Shown: positions 49,995 through 62,879, counted from the stretch's first letter. The stretch: 64,000 bases of DNA from Vesta saturnalis (GCA_036346205.1 JARFJB010002198.1:62001-126000); one strand, 5' to 3'. Notes: generated by a model not told the origin, from the letters alone. Numbers and translations: made by a program.

Positions 49995-50545
49995 ATAATT
50001 ATCACTAGCTAGATGGAGTTGCTATGGGATCTCCAATTTCACCATCGATTGCAAATTATTTTATCGAGCATTTCGAAGAACAGACTCTAAATAACGCACT
50101 TAAGAAATCAGAACTTAGTCTTAGATCTGTTAATAATATTTTTGCTATATGGCATTGTGGGGAAGAAGAATTAATGGTGTTCCTAGATCATTTTAAATAA
50201 TCAACATACGTACATTAAATTTACAGTAGAGAATGGAAAATATGGTTGTCTTCCATTCCTTGTTGTTCTAATTAAATTAAAACCAGATAGAAACCTAACA
50301 CATTCCGTATATCGTAATCCAACTCATACAGATCATTATATTAATGTTTCATCCAGCACAAAAGTTTAGTACGATACGAACCTTGTACAACCGTCTCACA
50401 AAGATTTGTCATCCAGGTGAACTAGAAAATGAATTAAAGCATCTTGAAAAGCTCTTCATAATTAATGGCTTTAACAAACAACAAATTAAAACATTATTTC
50501 AATCAAGACAAACGACGCATACGGAGGTGGAATGTTTTGATTGGT
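49995..50545 (+). pseudogene. Penelope-like RT palm and C-terminal fragment
   Basis: Begins LDGVAMGSPISPSIANYFIE (50010-50070), the diagnostic GxxMGSPxSPxxAN motif of PLE RTs. The active site near 50130 reads RSVNNIFAIW where the family has RYVDDTFVIW, so both catalytic Asp are Asn. It continues with IKFTVENG, FLVVLIKLK, HSVYRNPTHTDHYIN, then in another frame HPAQKFSTIRTLYNR and ELKHLEKLFIINGFNKQQI. Frame changes are at about 50200 and 50350. Similarity ends at a poly-T run near 50550. Confidence 0.88.
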
Positions 50546-50629
50546 CACATTTTTTTTTGTTTTGCTTTGTTAATTTGTATGTAGAATTATTTTATTAGTA
50601 TTCAGTTTATGTGAGACAAGTTTGTGTTT

Positions 50630-50890
50630 GCTGGCTATATATAGGCACAGCCTTAGAATTTTCCTACAGCAGAGGCCAACTGCTTGTCGTAAGAGGCGAC
50701 TAATCAAATGGGTGTGGAAGGAGCGCTGGGGAATCGTGTCTCTAACCGCTAGTAATACTGCCGTTTGGGACATCGTCTCCTGCACCTGAGCTGGGTCGCA
50801 AATTATCATCGTCTTTGTGATGTTGACCACACACGGTAGCTTCTGGGGGATGTGCTTGTGGGAGTGCATGTTGCATGATTGGAATACGAG
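50630..50890. repeat. GC-richer repeat-like segment, unassigned
   Basis: Includes CAGCAGAGGCCAACTGCTTG, then TCGTAAGAGGCGACTAATC. Strings of this kind are familiar from dispersed insect repeats linked to LINEs, but I cannot name the family. The minus ORF 50869-50570 across it is not convincing. Confidence 0.4.
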
Positions 50891-53413
50891 TTATGCAATG
50901 TTGATTAAGATGTTTCAAATAAATTCAGTACTGTTTCTATCGACTCAAAAAATATAATATTCATTAAATTAGTAAACAATATTCATGTATAAACATGTAT
51001 CTTTTAACAGTAATTTAACCTTCATGTGCATGCACAATTTTTATACCTATCCCGCAGGTACCTACAGTTGGTTTGCATAGGAAAATCAATATTTTTTGGT
51101 TTATTCTACCAAAATCTGGTTTATTAGGCACGAAATTAGAATGTACTATATTTTTTAAGCGGTTAGCTTGTTTTCTTTTTGAAATATCTCCATAATAAGA
51201 ATATTGCCATTTTCAGTCCGACCCTGAAAGTTCCAAATAAATATTCTGCAAAGCGGCAAGAATGTTTAAATTTTCTAATTATGTTGTCATTACTAATTGT
51301 TGAGTATGAGTGGTAATTATCATTTCAATAAATCAAGTTCCAAATAAATATTGGACAAAGCCCAAAGAATATTTCGTAATTTAAAATTTCAAATTAAATG
51401 GTCATTACTAATGATCATGTAATTATCTTTTCATTGTTTTGTAATGTACTGTATAAATCATATTGTTGTAAAACATTTCGGTTCTTTATAAATAATAAAT
51501 TTTTTTAGCATAAATTGTACTCTAAATACCTTTTCATTGGTCAAATAAAGTATCCCTCCTGCTAAAGGGCTGAAAGGTTATAAATAGAGGTTCCAAATGA
51601 AGATTAATAATTTTATCTTGAGCCCTTACGCGAGACCGTTGCGTCGGTGTGCATAAAAATAGTGTCAACAAGGAATTGTTGATCGTTCAAAGGGAGCGCG
51701 GTTTTATAGTGGCTAATAAATTCTAAATGGAATGTCTTTCGTCTTAATTATTAAAATTAAACGTCACTTAAATCTATTAGTGATTGTAGAAAAAAGTTGA
51801 AGGTGTTTATGCTCTGATAGAAAAGAAACTGACAAAAATTGTGAATATTGTGTTAACGCAGTCATTTTAAGATTTATGTTATTGAATTAAAAGTTTAATA
51901 AATAATGTTTATAGTGTACAAGTGAACAAGTCTATATTGACCAAGGAGTGTTTTGTGCTCACTTTCCTTTCAGGAAACTAATAAATAAATAATTTGAGAT
52001 ATAATTTTAATATAAAAATAAATGAAGAATTGTTGTGCGGTTCACAATTAATTGGTTATAATCCAAAAGCGAAAATATAATTAAACCGTATTTAAAGTTG
52101 GGATTTAACAAACAAGTAGGTGAATGTAAACGTTTTAAATAAGTGCACCTTAAATTGGGATGGCATTCCAAATAATGTAGTTTAATACGCTATAACCTAA
52201 ATTGTGCATAAAGAAAACAGCTGATAGTGATTCGCGTAAGAGGCATTTTTGCCGAAGTACTGAATAGAAAATAAATTACTCAATGGTTGAGCGCTGAAAA
52301 TATATTTTATTTTTTTTTGTTTTTATTACCTTATTGATAGAGTAAATGTATTATACCAGAATTCGACTATTGAATCTATATATTACATTTACTTAGATTA
52401 AATATAGCTAGATTTAGGGATGATAGGATTATATTAAAGATTGCAACGTTTATGTCTGTGACGTTACATAATAAATGTATATTTACTGTTTAACTTAATT
52501 TGATGTAGTGGATTTATGCAATTCATTGCCAAATTCAATGTGAATTTAAGTACACTGTACCACGATATTAAGTGGGAAAGAAATCTTTAGATCGACTCAA
52601 TCGTGGTAGCGAATACAGTCTTCAATTGTACTCAAATTAATTGTGGCGTAGATAGAGATCAAAGCTATAATCTATTTGTCGTTCTTCCTAAGTAAAGGGA
52701 GTATATAACACTAGTGTATAATACTAGTTCAGTCTTTAAAGAATTTGAAGTAAACCAATGTTTGTAACCATAGGTCAGTGATTCTTTTATATTATTAATA
52801 AACTTAGGGGGTAAAACAATATCTTAAAGGAACAGATATCTAGAGCGACCTTATTTGAATACTGACTGCATTTACGGTAACATTTTATTTTTGCATTTAG
52901 TTTTCAGTATCACACATTAATAAGGATTGCAAATTTAAATTAACAAGTTTGCACAGTAATATCGATATAGATTGATTCTTAGTTTGAGTTGCAGACATCT
53001 TAGAGCGATCGAATATTAAATTTCATTTCCGTTCATAATTCAGTATCAATACTCGATATCGGAGATAAGTTTTGTGTTACTGAATATAAATTCAGGACTA
53101 TTGAATTATTGTTGTTTGTCAAAGTGTAAAGATTTATATTGAATGTAAATTATAACTAGATGATTTTCATACAGTAAAGGGCTACCTTGGGCATATAATT
53201 ATTATAATTTAATAATCTAATAAATTACGGTATAGATCTCCTATTCAATTTAATTTCTAAAACGATATAGCACAAATATAGCGTGCAAGCTAGTGGAGAA
53301 AGATTAATACTTTAAATTCAATTTACTTTCTTTTAACGAGGAAGTTTCATAACAATTAGCATTAACATGAGGGCGTAGATTAGCCTAGACCTCACCACAA
53401 AGTTGGCTCTCCA
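50891..53413. other. AT-rich intergenic, no gene seen
   Basis: No ORF of note. A small GC-richer island is at 51620-51700. Confidence 0.6.
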
Positions 53414-53935
53414 GTGTGGGAAGTGTTACATTATACTACGGATGATAAATCTACAACTACAAATAAGTTTGCCATTTTATCTGTCCTTGCAAACACAACG
53501 AATAGAATTGGTAAAATATTAGAAAAGCATAGCATAAAAGTAGTTTACAAAATCCCATGCTCTTGTGGTAAATCCTACATTGGTCAAACTGGAAGAAGCA
53601 TTAATACCACGTTAACAGAACACAAAAGACACTTACGTTTACTTCATCCTACTAAATCAGCAATTTCTCAACATGCCTTAAACACTGCACAATACACAAT
53701 TTGAAAACACAAGAATTCTGTTTAACGATAGGAAGATTTAAGAAGCTATTGAAACGGCGTAACAACTTGAACAGGGATAATGGATATGAGGAGTGATTTA
53801 ATTTTAATTCTCCAGTAACCTTATATATTTTTCATTGTTATGTTCCATTATCAATATTTGTCACTTTGTTATTACGCCTGATGAAGGACAGTGTTTGTGT
53901 CTGAAATCTTGCGGATAAATAAATAAATAAATATT
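53414..53935 (+). pseudogene. Penelope-like GIY-YIG endonuclease and 3' end
   Basis: The open frame to 53704 contains VVYKIPCSCGKSYIGQTGRS, TEHKRHLR and SAISQHALN, the complete IPC-C...YIGQT...R core of a PLE endonuclease. After a frameshift the conserved C-terminal piece FENTRILFNDRKI and EAIETA follows (53700-53750), then the 3' untranslated region with a hammerhead-like core and an (AAAT)n tail at 53914-53935. The RT is absent. Sequence upstream of about 53450 is not recognisable. Confidence 0.85.
53878..53906 (+). ncRNA. Hammerhead-like core in a PLE 3' end
   Basis: CTGATGA, a stem-loop (AGGACA/TGTCT with one bulged G) and GAAA in hammerhead order, 28 bp from the element tail. Hammerhead motifs are known from Penelope-like elements. 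No clear cleavage triplet was found, so this may be a decayed copy. Confidence 0.4.
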
Positions 53936-53959
53936 CAGACAATTTTTTTCCAAATAAAC

Positions 53960-54675
53960 CGTTATTTGTAAACATTGTTCCAAATCATCAGACATCAACT
54001 TATTCTTCGTCGAAAATTGAAGTGTATTCTATCCAATAACTACTGATTGTTTCTAATAATGTGCATTTATCTGTAGCGCGATTCCACAATTGTGCTCGAA
54101 ATGTGACTGGCGAGGAATACACAAATTCTTTTAACGTTTCTATATTTGTTGAGCTTTATTGATCGTGGAGGCCAAACTGGTGGCCAATACTGAAGTGAGG
54201 CCGTGCTCCATCATGCATAAACCAATGTTCTTGTATGAATTGTATTGTCACCTTGTGCAGTAGATCCGGGAGAGTATTTTCAAGGAATTCTAAATAAGTT
54301 AAAAAAGGTTTTAGAATTAAATTCGCCATAAAATAAAGTAATAATTGTTTTAGTTTGCCAACGGGTTAAAAATTTCTGCCACATTTTAATGGTACATCGT
54401 CCCTTATCAACCCTTTAAAGTGTGACAATTGAACTCTACTTACTGTCGATTAATGCTCTTGGTAGACACACACACACAACGTGTACCAAATTTGCGAAGT
54501 TAACCTGTAACTGAGATATTGATTTTTGTCAAAATTTGAAACCGCATTTTCAAGACCTATAACTTCCTAGGGGTGCCAATTAATATAAAGGTAAGTTGCA
54601 TTAAATCAATGTATGTTGGGTTCCCCTACATGCCCCTGATCTGTACCGGTTCTTATACGAATCACCTTGTATAAC
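53960..54675 (-). pseudogene. Tc1-type DDE transposase fragment with terminal sequence
   Basis: LEFLENTLPDLLHKV and EHWFMHDGARPHFS (second catalytic Asp, about 54205-54230) are followed by a degenerate C-terminal part with ETLKEFVYSSPV and AQLWNRA (54080-54160). The first catalytic region is missing or unrecognisable. On the upstream side 54560-54675 resembles a terminal region: TATACAAGGTGATTCGTATAAGAACCGG read on the minus strand begins as many such elements do. Stops are present. Confidence 0.75.
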
Positions 54676-56149
54676 AAGTAATACGCATTTTCATAAAATT
54701 TATTTGCCCTCTTAACACATCAATATTTTGCATGTATGTTGCTTAATATCTGGACAGTCCGTCAATTTTTGACACATCATTCTTAAATAGAATATGAATA
54801 TGCCGCCTGCAGTTCGAACTACTCTAAGAGGTGATTCATATAGAGGGAATAATTTATTATTGTATCACTAATGTCTGAAATATCATTTGCAATCAAATTT
54901 CAATTGTAGCTTCAATATGAGTAATCAAATGTATTCGCATTTTTTAACTGCCTTTTTGTCACGCTTGTTATTGCCACTGAAGCCCTTACACGTACGTCAT
55001 TTATATTTAAATGGAATGACTTCATAAATTAATGAAAACTGTTGTTAGTCCTACCCCTGAAGGCATTTATAATTGTAAAACACGTTTCATGAAATTTAAT
55101 TCTGAATGAAAATAATAAAATAAAACTTTTGATTATTCTATATACCAGAATTTAGACAAGAACGGATTTATATTATTTAATGCTGCCATTAAAGAATGCA
55201 CTTCATTTTATCATACACTTTTCCGCCAGATAAGCATTATGTTTTTAAATTACCTCAAGGAAGCAAATATAATTATGGGAGGAATCTCTGGAACTCTCTA
55301 ATGTTACATCTTGGCAATAAACTTGCATAGACGACAATGGTAATATTTCAGTAACAGTTATGACTTTTTTAGCTAGTTTTTTCTACCTAACAAACAAACT
55401 AAAATGGAAGCTTTATTTTGAATTAGGAATAAATTAAATTGCTACTAAATTACGTTATTTCATAAATATCAGATAGAATATAAGCAAAATGCGGAAATTT
55501 AATGAAAAACTTCCAACTGTTCTGTTCTTTTCTTCCATTTAACGTAGTATTGAAAAGTTTTTATTTGTATGTTATTATGTATCCATCATTTTTTAGAAAA
55601 CTTACTGTTTTGGCATTCCAGCAACTTGAGCAAACTGTATATTCGCCTTATTTAATAAGAAGTAAAATATCATGTTCTGAATACTTAAATTTAAAACATT
55701 TTCCAAGTTTATAATGTTTGTTTCAGTATTTTACGCTTCAACGCTATTTTAGAACTTTAAATATGCAGAGCTGTGTAAATCTTAGCGGTAACATAACTAA
55801 TGAGACTTGTCAGGGTATTTTGAACACCCTGTATACGCATTGGGTAATTTTGGTTTGTAATTTTTATTCACTTAGTTAGATTCCGTATATTTTCTTTTTT
55901 GTTTAAGAGCTTACTGTAGGTAATGAGTATTTTGCTTGAATGGGTCACGCTGTATGTAAAGGAATTTTAGGAATGTGTAATGTGCATTAAGGAATTTTTT
56001 TTTTGGTATAGTTACGTAATTTCATTAAGAAAAGTCAGTGTAGTTTTTGGAATTTTAAGTACAATCTTCAGTTTATTGCCCGAATCATATGTGAAGTTTA
56101 ATTAAGATAAATTCGTTTAATTTTGTTACATAGTGTCATTACAAAGAAG
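54676..56149. other. AT-rich, with a transposon-end-like motif at 55807-55840
   Basis: The only notable signal is CAGGGT..ACCCTG followed by TATACGC at 55807-55840, similar to the ends of insect Tc1-type elements (TATACAGGGTGTTC in reverse). No transposase is near it. Confidence 0.45.
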
Positions 56150-58130
56150 TGTTGTTATCGCGTTGGTGTCGTACTCTCGCATTCGTGTAGAGGAACAATT
56201 GGAGAGTCGGGATGTTGGTTTTCATCCATATAAGTAATATGGGTGGGCGATTGGTTGTACCTTTGCAATAACATTTCTGTATCGGGTCGAAGGAAAATGC
56301 AAACGTGGCAGTTTCTTCGCCTTAAGTCGAGGTATCATCGTATATTTAGGGGGGTCGAAATTTTAAAATTGGAATGGTTGATTGGTTTGCGTGATTGAAT
56401 TTCTGTGGAGGGGAAGGTTTTTTTAATATGGCGAGAAAGTAATTTTGAATGGAAGAGGACTCTGTCCTAAGCTTTTGACGCGTGAAGTCGTGCGTGTAGG
56501 TGAGCATTTCAACCGGGCTCGCTCATCAATTTAGTTTATTGAAGAATAAGGGCATCTTCGAGTGCGTTTATGATAGAAGTTTGGTTCGTGTTATTTTGTA
56601 GTGCGAACCCGAGGACTACTGAATTTCGTGATCATGAGATATAATTAGAGAACCCCTTTCCTAAGAATTAAGTGAACGTAGTGAGCGAACACCCAACCAC
56701 GCATACTGTTTAGGATTGTTCTGTTCGTAATTAAACCTATTAATGTAAGCTATGTAAAACGATTTGTTGAGTGTTTTATGTTGTCTGTCGAACCTTAACA
56801 ACTTTGAGTTAAAATAAATTATTAAAGTGATTTAAGCTAGTTAATGCTGCTTCAATAAGTTACGAGGCATTATTGTAAATTAATTTAAAAAGCAAATTGA
56901 ATACGTGGTAGAGACCTGAGGCAAGTCAGCTTCGTGTCGTCGTCAAGCAGTAACATCGTGGACCGTGGGCCGCACGAGTCGTACACGACGCTTTCGCCGA
57001 GCAAGGATCATCTCCTGTTTGCCTGTGTGACGTAGGTAATGCAATTTATATTCTGTTTGTTGATCTTGCGACTTTTGAGAATAAAACTTGGTTGTGTTTT
57101 ATATGGAATATTTTATGTAATGTGTGTTAACGAAGGAACCTGTTGGAAGCGATTATTTTTTTTTAATTTAGTGCATCATTTTGTTAACGTTCTCGGGCAG
57201 TTTCCTTTGTCTATTCAGAAGCTATTTAAGGTATTTTGATACCATCAATATCTTACGCAGGGAGGTAAATTGAATCTTACCTTCATTTTTTATTTGTTTG
57301 TTTTTTTTATGTAAGGTTTGCGTAAGAACGTAATTCAAGCTTAGAGAATTTCTTTGAATGCAATTTAGCTTAGGATACTTTTGCTACTGGCCAGAATTCA
57401 ATGAGGTAAAAGTTAAGAAGATACGATTACCTTTATATTCAAATTGACATGTTTAAATTTTAATTGTTTTACATTGAATTAATAGATGTTTATCTTAGTT
57501 ACTATTTTGGAGTAATTATTTTAATATTAAACCTTGACAACCGGTGATGATATATTGCTCAAATAGAAAAGCGTCGCCGAGTTCTAATGAGAGAGGTTTG
57601 GAGTATTGTTTTTTTGTGATACCAGATTAAGTTAACGTAACGTAATTACCAGTTTAGAAGTTTCGTAAACGAACTAGAGTCGGTTTAGTATGTGTTGTGT
57701 TGATTTGTTTAAGGGAGTAATTTAACGTAGAGGGGACTTAGAGATTTATATTGTGTATTGAATTTGAATATTGCTGCACGGGGGTAAGTTGATCAGATTA
57801 AGGTGCAGAAGTTGAAGCCTTTCAGGTGAAGCAGTATTGATTTACGATTTGGTAAGTGTGGTAAGTTGGGGTATTCGGACCACTATGTACCGTCGTTTAA
57901 TTCGCATGTTAAAACACCCTGGTGTGTTCTTTTGGAATATCCTGGTGCCTACCGGAACCTATTGTGACATTTTCCCGATTTCGACTTTGATAGATAGAGT
58001 AACCTACGGAGACGAGACTGCTTTTTCCCGATAGACCCTCGCCCGCACGCCGAGCTAGCCGTGCAAAAATCAGGTTTATCTTTTACCTTGTCCTAGTGAA
58101 CATTTATACCGTAACAGACTTACTGCGAAG
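56150..58130 (+). repeat. Possible unassigned repeat, copy 2 (T/G-rich strand)
   Basis: Same composition as 40.9-43.1 kb, with GC-richer islands at 56150-56660, 56900-57030 and 57860-58080. The 3' end shares CGATTT-GAC, a CCCTxGCCC block, a hairpin at 58045-58064 (GCACG/CGTGC) with the loop string GAGCTA, and TAGTGAxxATTTA. No coding sequence or LTR termini identified. Confidence 0.35.
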
Positions 58131-58679
58131 GATTTTTATAATTGTCGAAGGTGTACAATTTTGAAAATATACACACTTAGTATTATTAATATTTAAACAA
58201 TTTCTGTTCTTTGATAAACTCAAGAGTCTAAGGAAGGCCGATAATGTTGGCTGCAGAATACGTCTATGCGTGTGCAATTGTAATTTAGTTTTATTTTATT
58301 GCTTTTACCCTTCGTGGGGCCCAATGAATCTGTTAGATTACATTTTAAAATATCCAGCCTTGAATTCGCAAGGAGCCAGAATCTTTTACAAAATTTTTTT
58401 AAATAATTATTTGTTAATTAGGCGATTTTAAATAAATTACAAGTATTCCAAATAATGAATCTTTTCCCCTCCGAGGTTATTTAAAAAATGTTAAGATTCT
58501 ACGTCAGAGTTCCTCGAGTCCCATTACTAGTCCGACAACCAATCTCTGAATTAGCGTCACCACAAAAAACCGTTCCCGCCTTCCACGGGTTTCAATAAAA
58601 CTGCGATGCGAGTTAGAGACACTCTTAACGGCAACGGTAACAGACTATTATAAACTCTGTTGCAGTTGCCGCTTTTGTG
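58131..58679. other. No recognisable gene
   Basis: Mixed composition; the last part may be the degenerate endonuclease N-terminus of the LINE that follows. Confidence 0.4.
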
Positions 58680-61034
58680 AGTCACTAATACACAGCCTTC
58701 ATATTTCGAGCATCTAGGTATCCCAATAGTAGATTACACCATTGTTTCAGAACCCACTCAATATTTCGATCGTGAGTGCTTTATAGGCACCATGATCACT
58801 TCAGATCATCTACCACTTCATTTTGTCTAGCTCCCCCAGCACCTCCTCAGAACACAGTCATTAAAGATTTTTCGAAAGCAGACTGGAATGTGTACTCCGA
58901 ACACATCTCCGCTAACCTTCCAACACCCAATCTTCAAACGAGCCAAGACCTTGAGAGAGCCTAACTTCCGTAATTACGGATGCGGTTGATATCTCTATCC
59001 CATTAAAAAATATCGAAATTTCTCGCAAACCGCTCCCACCGCACATCGTAAACTGTGTCAAAGAGAAAAGACGAATCTATCGTCAATTTTTGCTATCTAG
59101 GGATCCGGCTCTCAAGACCGAATACAATCATCTTAACGCGTTAATCAGGTGAGAAGCAAATAAACACGCCGAAGACTCCTGGACCAACTCCCAACAATAG
59201 TTCGATATACTGACCAGAAGGAAAGTAAATCCTATTCTACCTAATCTCCTCCGGCCGAGGAAAGGCCTTCGGTCACCACCTCCAATCAATTTTCCGATCC
59301 CCAGAGGATCCCCACTTTGACAACCGGTTCAAGGCACTTCTTGACAATCACCTTGAAGAATTCCTAAACCTTAACCTTCCCGAAACCCAAATGGATAACT
59401 AGAATCATTTCTTTTCCCCCATCACGCCCGACCAGGTCAACTTGTACTTCAAAAAAGGGAAAAATTTAGCCCCAGGCCATGACGGCTTTAATCGTAAAAT
59501 CCTCCGGCATGTACCTGAACCAGCCCTCTGATTACTCTCCGACATTTACAATAAATGCCTAATCTTATTCCACTTCCCGACGGACTGGAAATCGGCCTCC
59601 ACCATCATGATACCAGTTGAGTTGTCTCGGAAAATGCTTCGAGCAGATTCTGGCCAAGCGACTCTGGGACCACCTAGAATTCAATGGTATCCTTCCCAAC
59701 AGCTAATTTGACTGTGTTTCTGGACATTATGCAAGCATTTGACAGGGTCTGGCATGCCGGACGACTATACAAAATCCGCAGCCTTAACATACCCGACCCC
59801 TTTTCCAAACTCGTGCTCTCATACCTCACCAGTCAGTTCGGGTCAAAGTAGTGAATACCTTCTCCGATCATTTTCAACCTACAGCAGGAGTACCGTAAGG
59901 TTCTGTCTTAGCCCCGATCCTTTCCATAATCTTCGCATCCGACATTCTCGAAATAACAGAACCCTAAGTTAGTCGTAACGCAGTTTTCGGATAGGGTTAA
60001 TCGGAACAGCGGAACGGCCTCCCGTCTCACATCTAAAACCCTCCGGAACTTCTCCAACTGGCCTAATCAGTGGATAGTTTCCGTAAATCCCACCAAAACC
60101 CAAAAAATCCTCTTCCGGCATCCTAATTACACACAAGATAAATGTCCAAAGCTATCCGACCGGAATTTTTACCTTTCACTAAACCAAGAAAGACTCCTAC
60201 TCCAATGTGAAGTCACCTACCTAGGAATACCTTCTCTAAAACCCTTAATTGGCTCCCCGATCTACAAAAAAAACTAACAGAATAAGAAACCGATTAAACC
60301 TACCGGGCGCCCTCCCTGATAGAACCAGAGGTTGCCACCCCAAAACACTACAACACACCTACAAAACGTACATCCGCCCTGTTATGGATATCCGATCACC
60401 CATATACATCAATATAAACCGAAATCAGCTTTCCTCTATCGCTTCCTGTGAACGCCGAATACGACGCATACACAGGTTACTCCTGAGGTACCCTATCGAC
60501 ATCACAATACAACACGCAAACATACCACACATCGCACACAGAATACAAACACTACCGAGAAACTTTGCACATAAAAGAATCTTTGGGGACACAATCTCAA
60601 CCCGAGAGATCCTTACCACTCCTTATAACTACCGTTTTCCTCAATTCCGACGGAAAACCCAAACTAAAATTCAAACACCCCCTAGATCCTAACGCAACTT
60701 CTTGATGCCCCCCGAGGAGATAGAAGAATCCCTAGGTAATGTTACATATGCCCTCCGAACCCCCCCGTCTATTCTATGACGACCTAGCATGATACCGGCA
60801 AACGAATCGGATTAACCACACTAAACACGCTACACCCCGCCAAACAATCCGCATACTTAAACCAATTATCACAAATATTAAAATAAGTCTAAATCCTTTT
60901 TTTTTGCTTTTTTACACCAAAAATTGCCAAATCTCAGATTGTAAACTATACAATAGCACAAAACATCGCAACACCAACAAGAATGGATTGGCCAGTGCTG
61001 AAGAGCAGAAGTACTCCTGAACAGTCTACGACTA

Positions 61035-61036
<2 letters not shown>
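58680..61036 (+). pseudogene. Jockey-like LINE, endonuclease end to 3' region
   Basis: The endonuclease C-terminus is seen as TMITSDHLPLHF (58790-58825). A linker (KEKRRIYRQFLLSRDPALK, about 59065) leads to RT block GKNLAPGHDGFNRKI (59460-59500). FLDIMQAFDRVWHAGRLYKI (59710-59775) follows, then AGVP-stop-GSVLAP near 59890, where Gln has become a stop. The catalytic YADD box cannot be found. The thumb occupies the open frame 60249-60692: GCHPKTLQHTYKTYI, IASCERRI, TIQHANI. These strings match the minus-strand copy at 30.7-32.0 kb, so both are one family. A long 3' untranslated region reaches the AT tract at 61037. Confidence 0.87.

Positions 61037-61065
<29 letters not shown>
61037..61065. repeat. 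(AT)n microsatellite at a LINE 3' end
   Basis: 29 bp of AT repeats where LINE-like sequence ends. Confidence 0.9.
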
Positions 61066-61067
<2 letters not shown>

Positions 61068-62040
61068 CTATAAATAAGTAAATACTAATCATAAGCATGA
61101 GCATACTAACAAAAAAGAATAGTCTCTTATTCTCATTTCCGCGATCATTATCATGGGTCTCTTTGAAAACCTAGGTCTTTTCATCATCGTCCTTCGTTTG
61201 GTTTACTTAAAACCGCCCGCCTGAAAATACTTCACTCCATCTGGGCCTACTGTTACTTAAATTGTGGTCACCTGCCTCAGTTCTACCGACTCAAGGTGTC
61301 GATTAAGAAGCGCAACAGGCCGCAGCCCAGAATATGTTAATCGATACTCAGCACATATTTTACACAACTCACAGAAAAACAACTCCCCAGGTTTAAACAC
61401 TTTATACCGCCTCCGAGCTAGAGACTCATCCGGTAGCAGCCACCATGGTACCACCCGAGGTCTGAACAGCATATCCAAACGGTAAGCGAATTACCCACTC
61501 CCGCATATATGTATTCTGGACGAGAATATGCAGAATCCAATTTCCCGTGTGTACATAACTCCAACTAGTTACGAAATACAATTGGACAGTATTTAGTTAC
61601 CAGTAATTAACGTTAAACATTAATTAGGAAGACTACCGTTAGTAAATAAACCCCTATAAATATTAGTTAGATATATTAAATAAATTCGAGCACAATTTCC
61701 ATAATAAAGCTAGATAGAAGGAATTGTATAAATACAAGTCTTTTATGTCTCTTTAAATTTATCTAAGTAACCCAGAGAAGTAGGTATACTAAAACCATTC
61801 ACCTCTTTCTTATCTATTTGAAAATATTTCTAACTCGAAATAACGTTACAATAACTTATAACACAAGCTGCTTTCTGCCTACTAAAATATTCTCGTATTC
61901 TTATTTCATTTTCCTTTTCTTTCTGTATTCACTTTATATAGTAGTGTAAACACGCAATCGATACTATTTTCGTAACCGACCTAATTGTTAATATGATTTT
62001 TGTTTGTTTTAGAGCTCTTTCGTTTAGAAATGTCTAAAAG
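61066..62040. other. No gene recognised
   Basis: A GC-richer patch at 61200-61500 has overlapping ORFs of 73 codons on both strands without similarity to known families. The rest is AT-rich. Confidence 0.5.
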
Positions 62041-62740
62041 TCACCCAACTCGGACAATCCTAAGGATGCTGAAGATTTATTCCAGAAGATTATGGACTCG
62101 CACAGTCATAGGGTATGCCAGAGAGGCTAAAACTATTTAGGAATGCTGGAAATGTTTTATGAGTGACAAAATATTAGAAAGCACTGTTCAATATACCAAT
62201 GAATATATTGACTTTATTAGACCACAGTTCGCGCGTGAACGAGATGCAAAACCTTAAGATGTCGTTGAGCTGAAAGCATTTGTGGGTCTGCTATACCTCA
62301 CAGGTGTACTTAGCAGTAACAGGAAAACCGTGGAAGAATTATGGGGAGAAGATGGCTATGGAATTGAGATGCTTCGCCTTGTAATGAGTTTAAAGCGTTT
62401 TAAGCTACTGCTTCTTTGCCTCCACTTTCATGCAAGGAGAAATCACGCGGAAAGAAGAAAACAGGACAGGCTGGCTGCCATTCGCGAAATCTTTGTCCTT
62501 TTTGTTACAAATTGTAAAACAAATTACTCGCCTGGACAAAATGTGACAATTGATGAGATGCTGGTCGGTTTTAGAGGCAAATGTCCGTCCGTCAGTACAT
62601 ACCCTCTAAACTAAACAAGTACGGAATCAAAATCTTATTAGTGGATTCCAAAGTTTGGAAATTTATCCTGAAAAACAGCCGAACGGGCCCCATTTTTCCG
62701 TTTCTTACGTGTTACCGCTAGATTGAGCGCTAACACCGTA
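62041..62740 (+). pseudogene. piggyBac transposase, N-terminal half
   Basis: Opens with SDKILESTVQYTNEYIDFI (62165-62215), then ELKAFVGLLYLTGVLSSNR after a stop near 62254. An open frame of 110 codons (62282-62614) follows: LWGEDGYGIEMLRLVMSLKR, AIREIFVLF, YSPGQNVTIDEMLVGFRGK. The first catalytic Asp (62552-62554) is intact. After a frameshift LEIYPEKQPNGP and VSYVLPLD reach about 62730, where similarity stops. The C-terminal half and the other catalytic residues are missing. This is a different piggyBac lineage from those at 0.7-2.85 and 19.75-21 kb, judged by the distinct first catalytic block (DEMLVGFRG versus DEALLLCRG). Confidence 0.88.
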
Positions 62741-62879
62741 GGATTTGTTAAATTAAATCCAATGTCACGTTTCCCATTACGCTCATTACAATCCGTACTC
62801 TTTAGGTATTATTATGAAAACTGCATTACATTTGACATTGGGTCGGTTTGTAATAATTAACAAAACACCTTGCAGAGTT

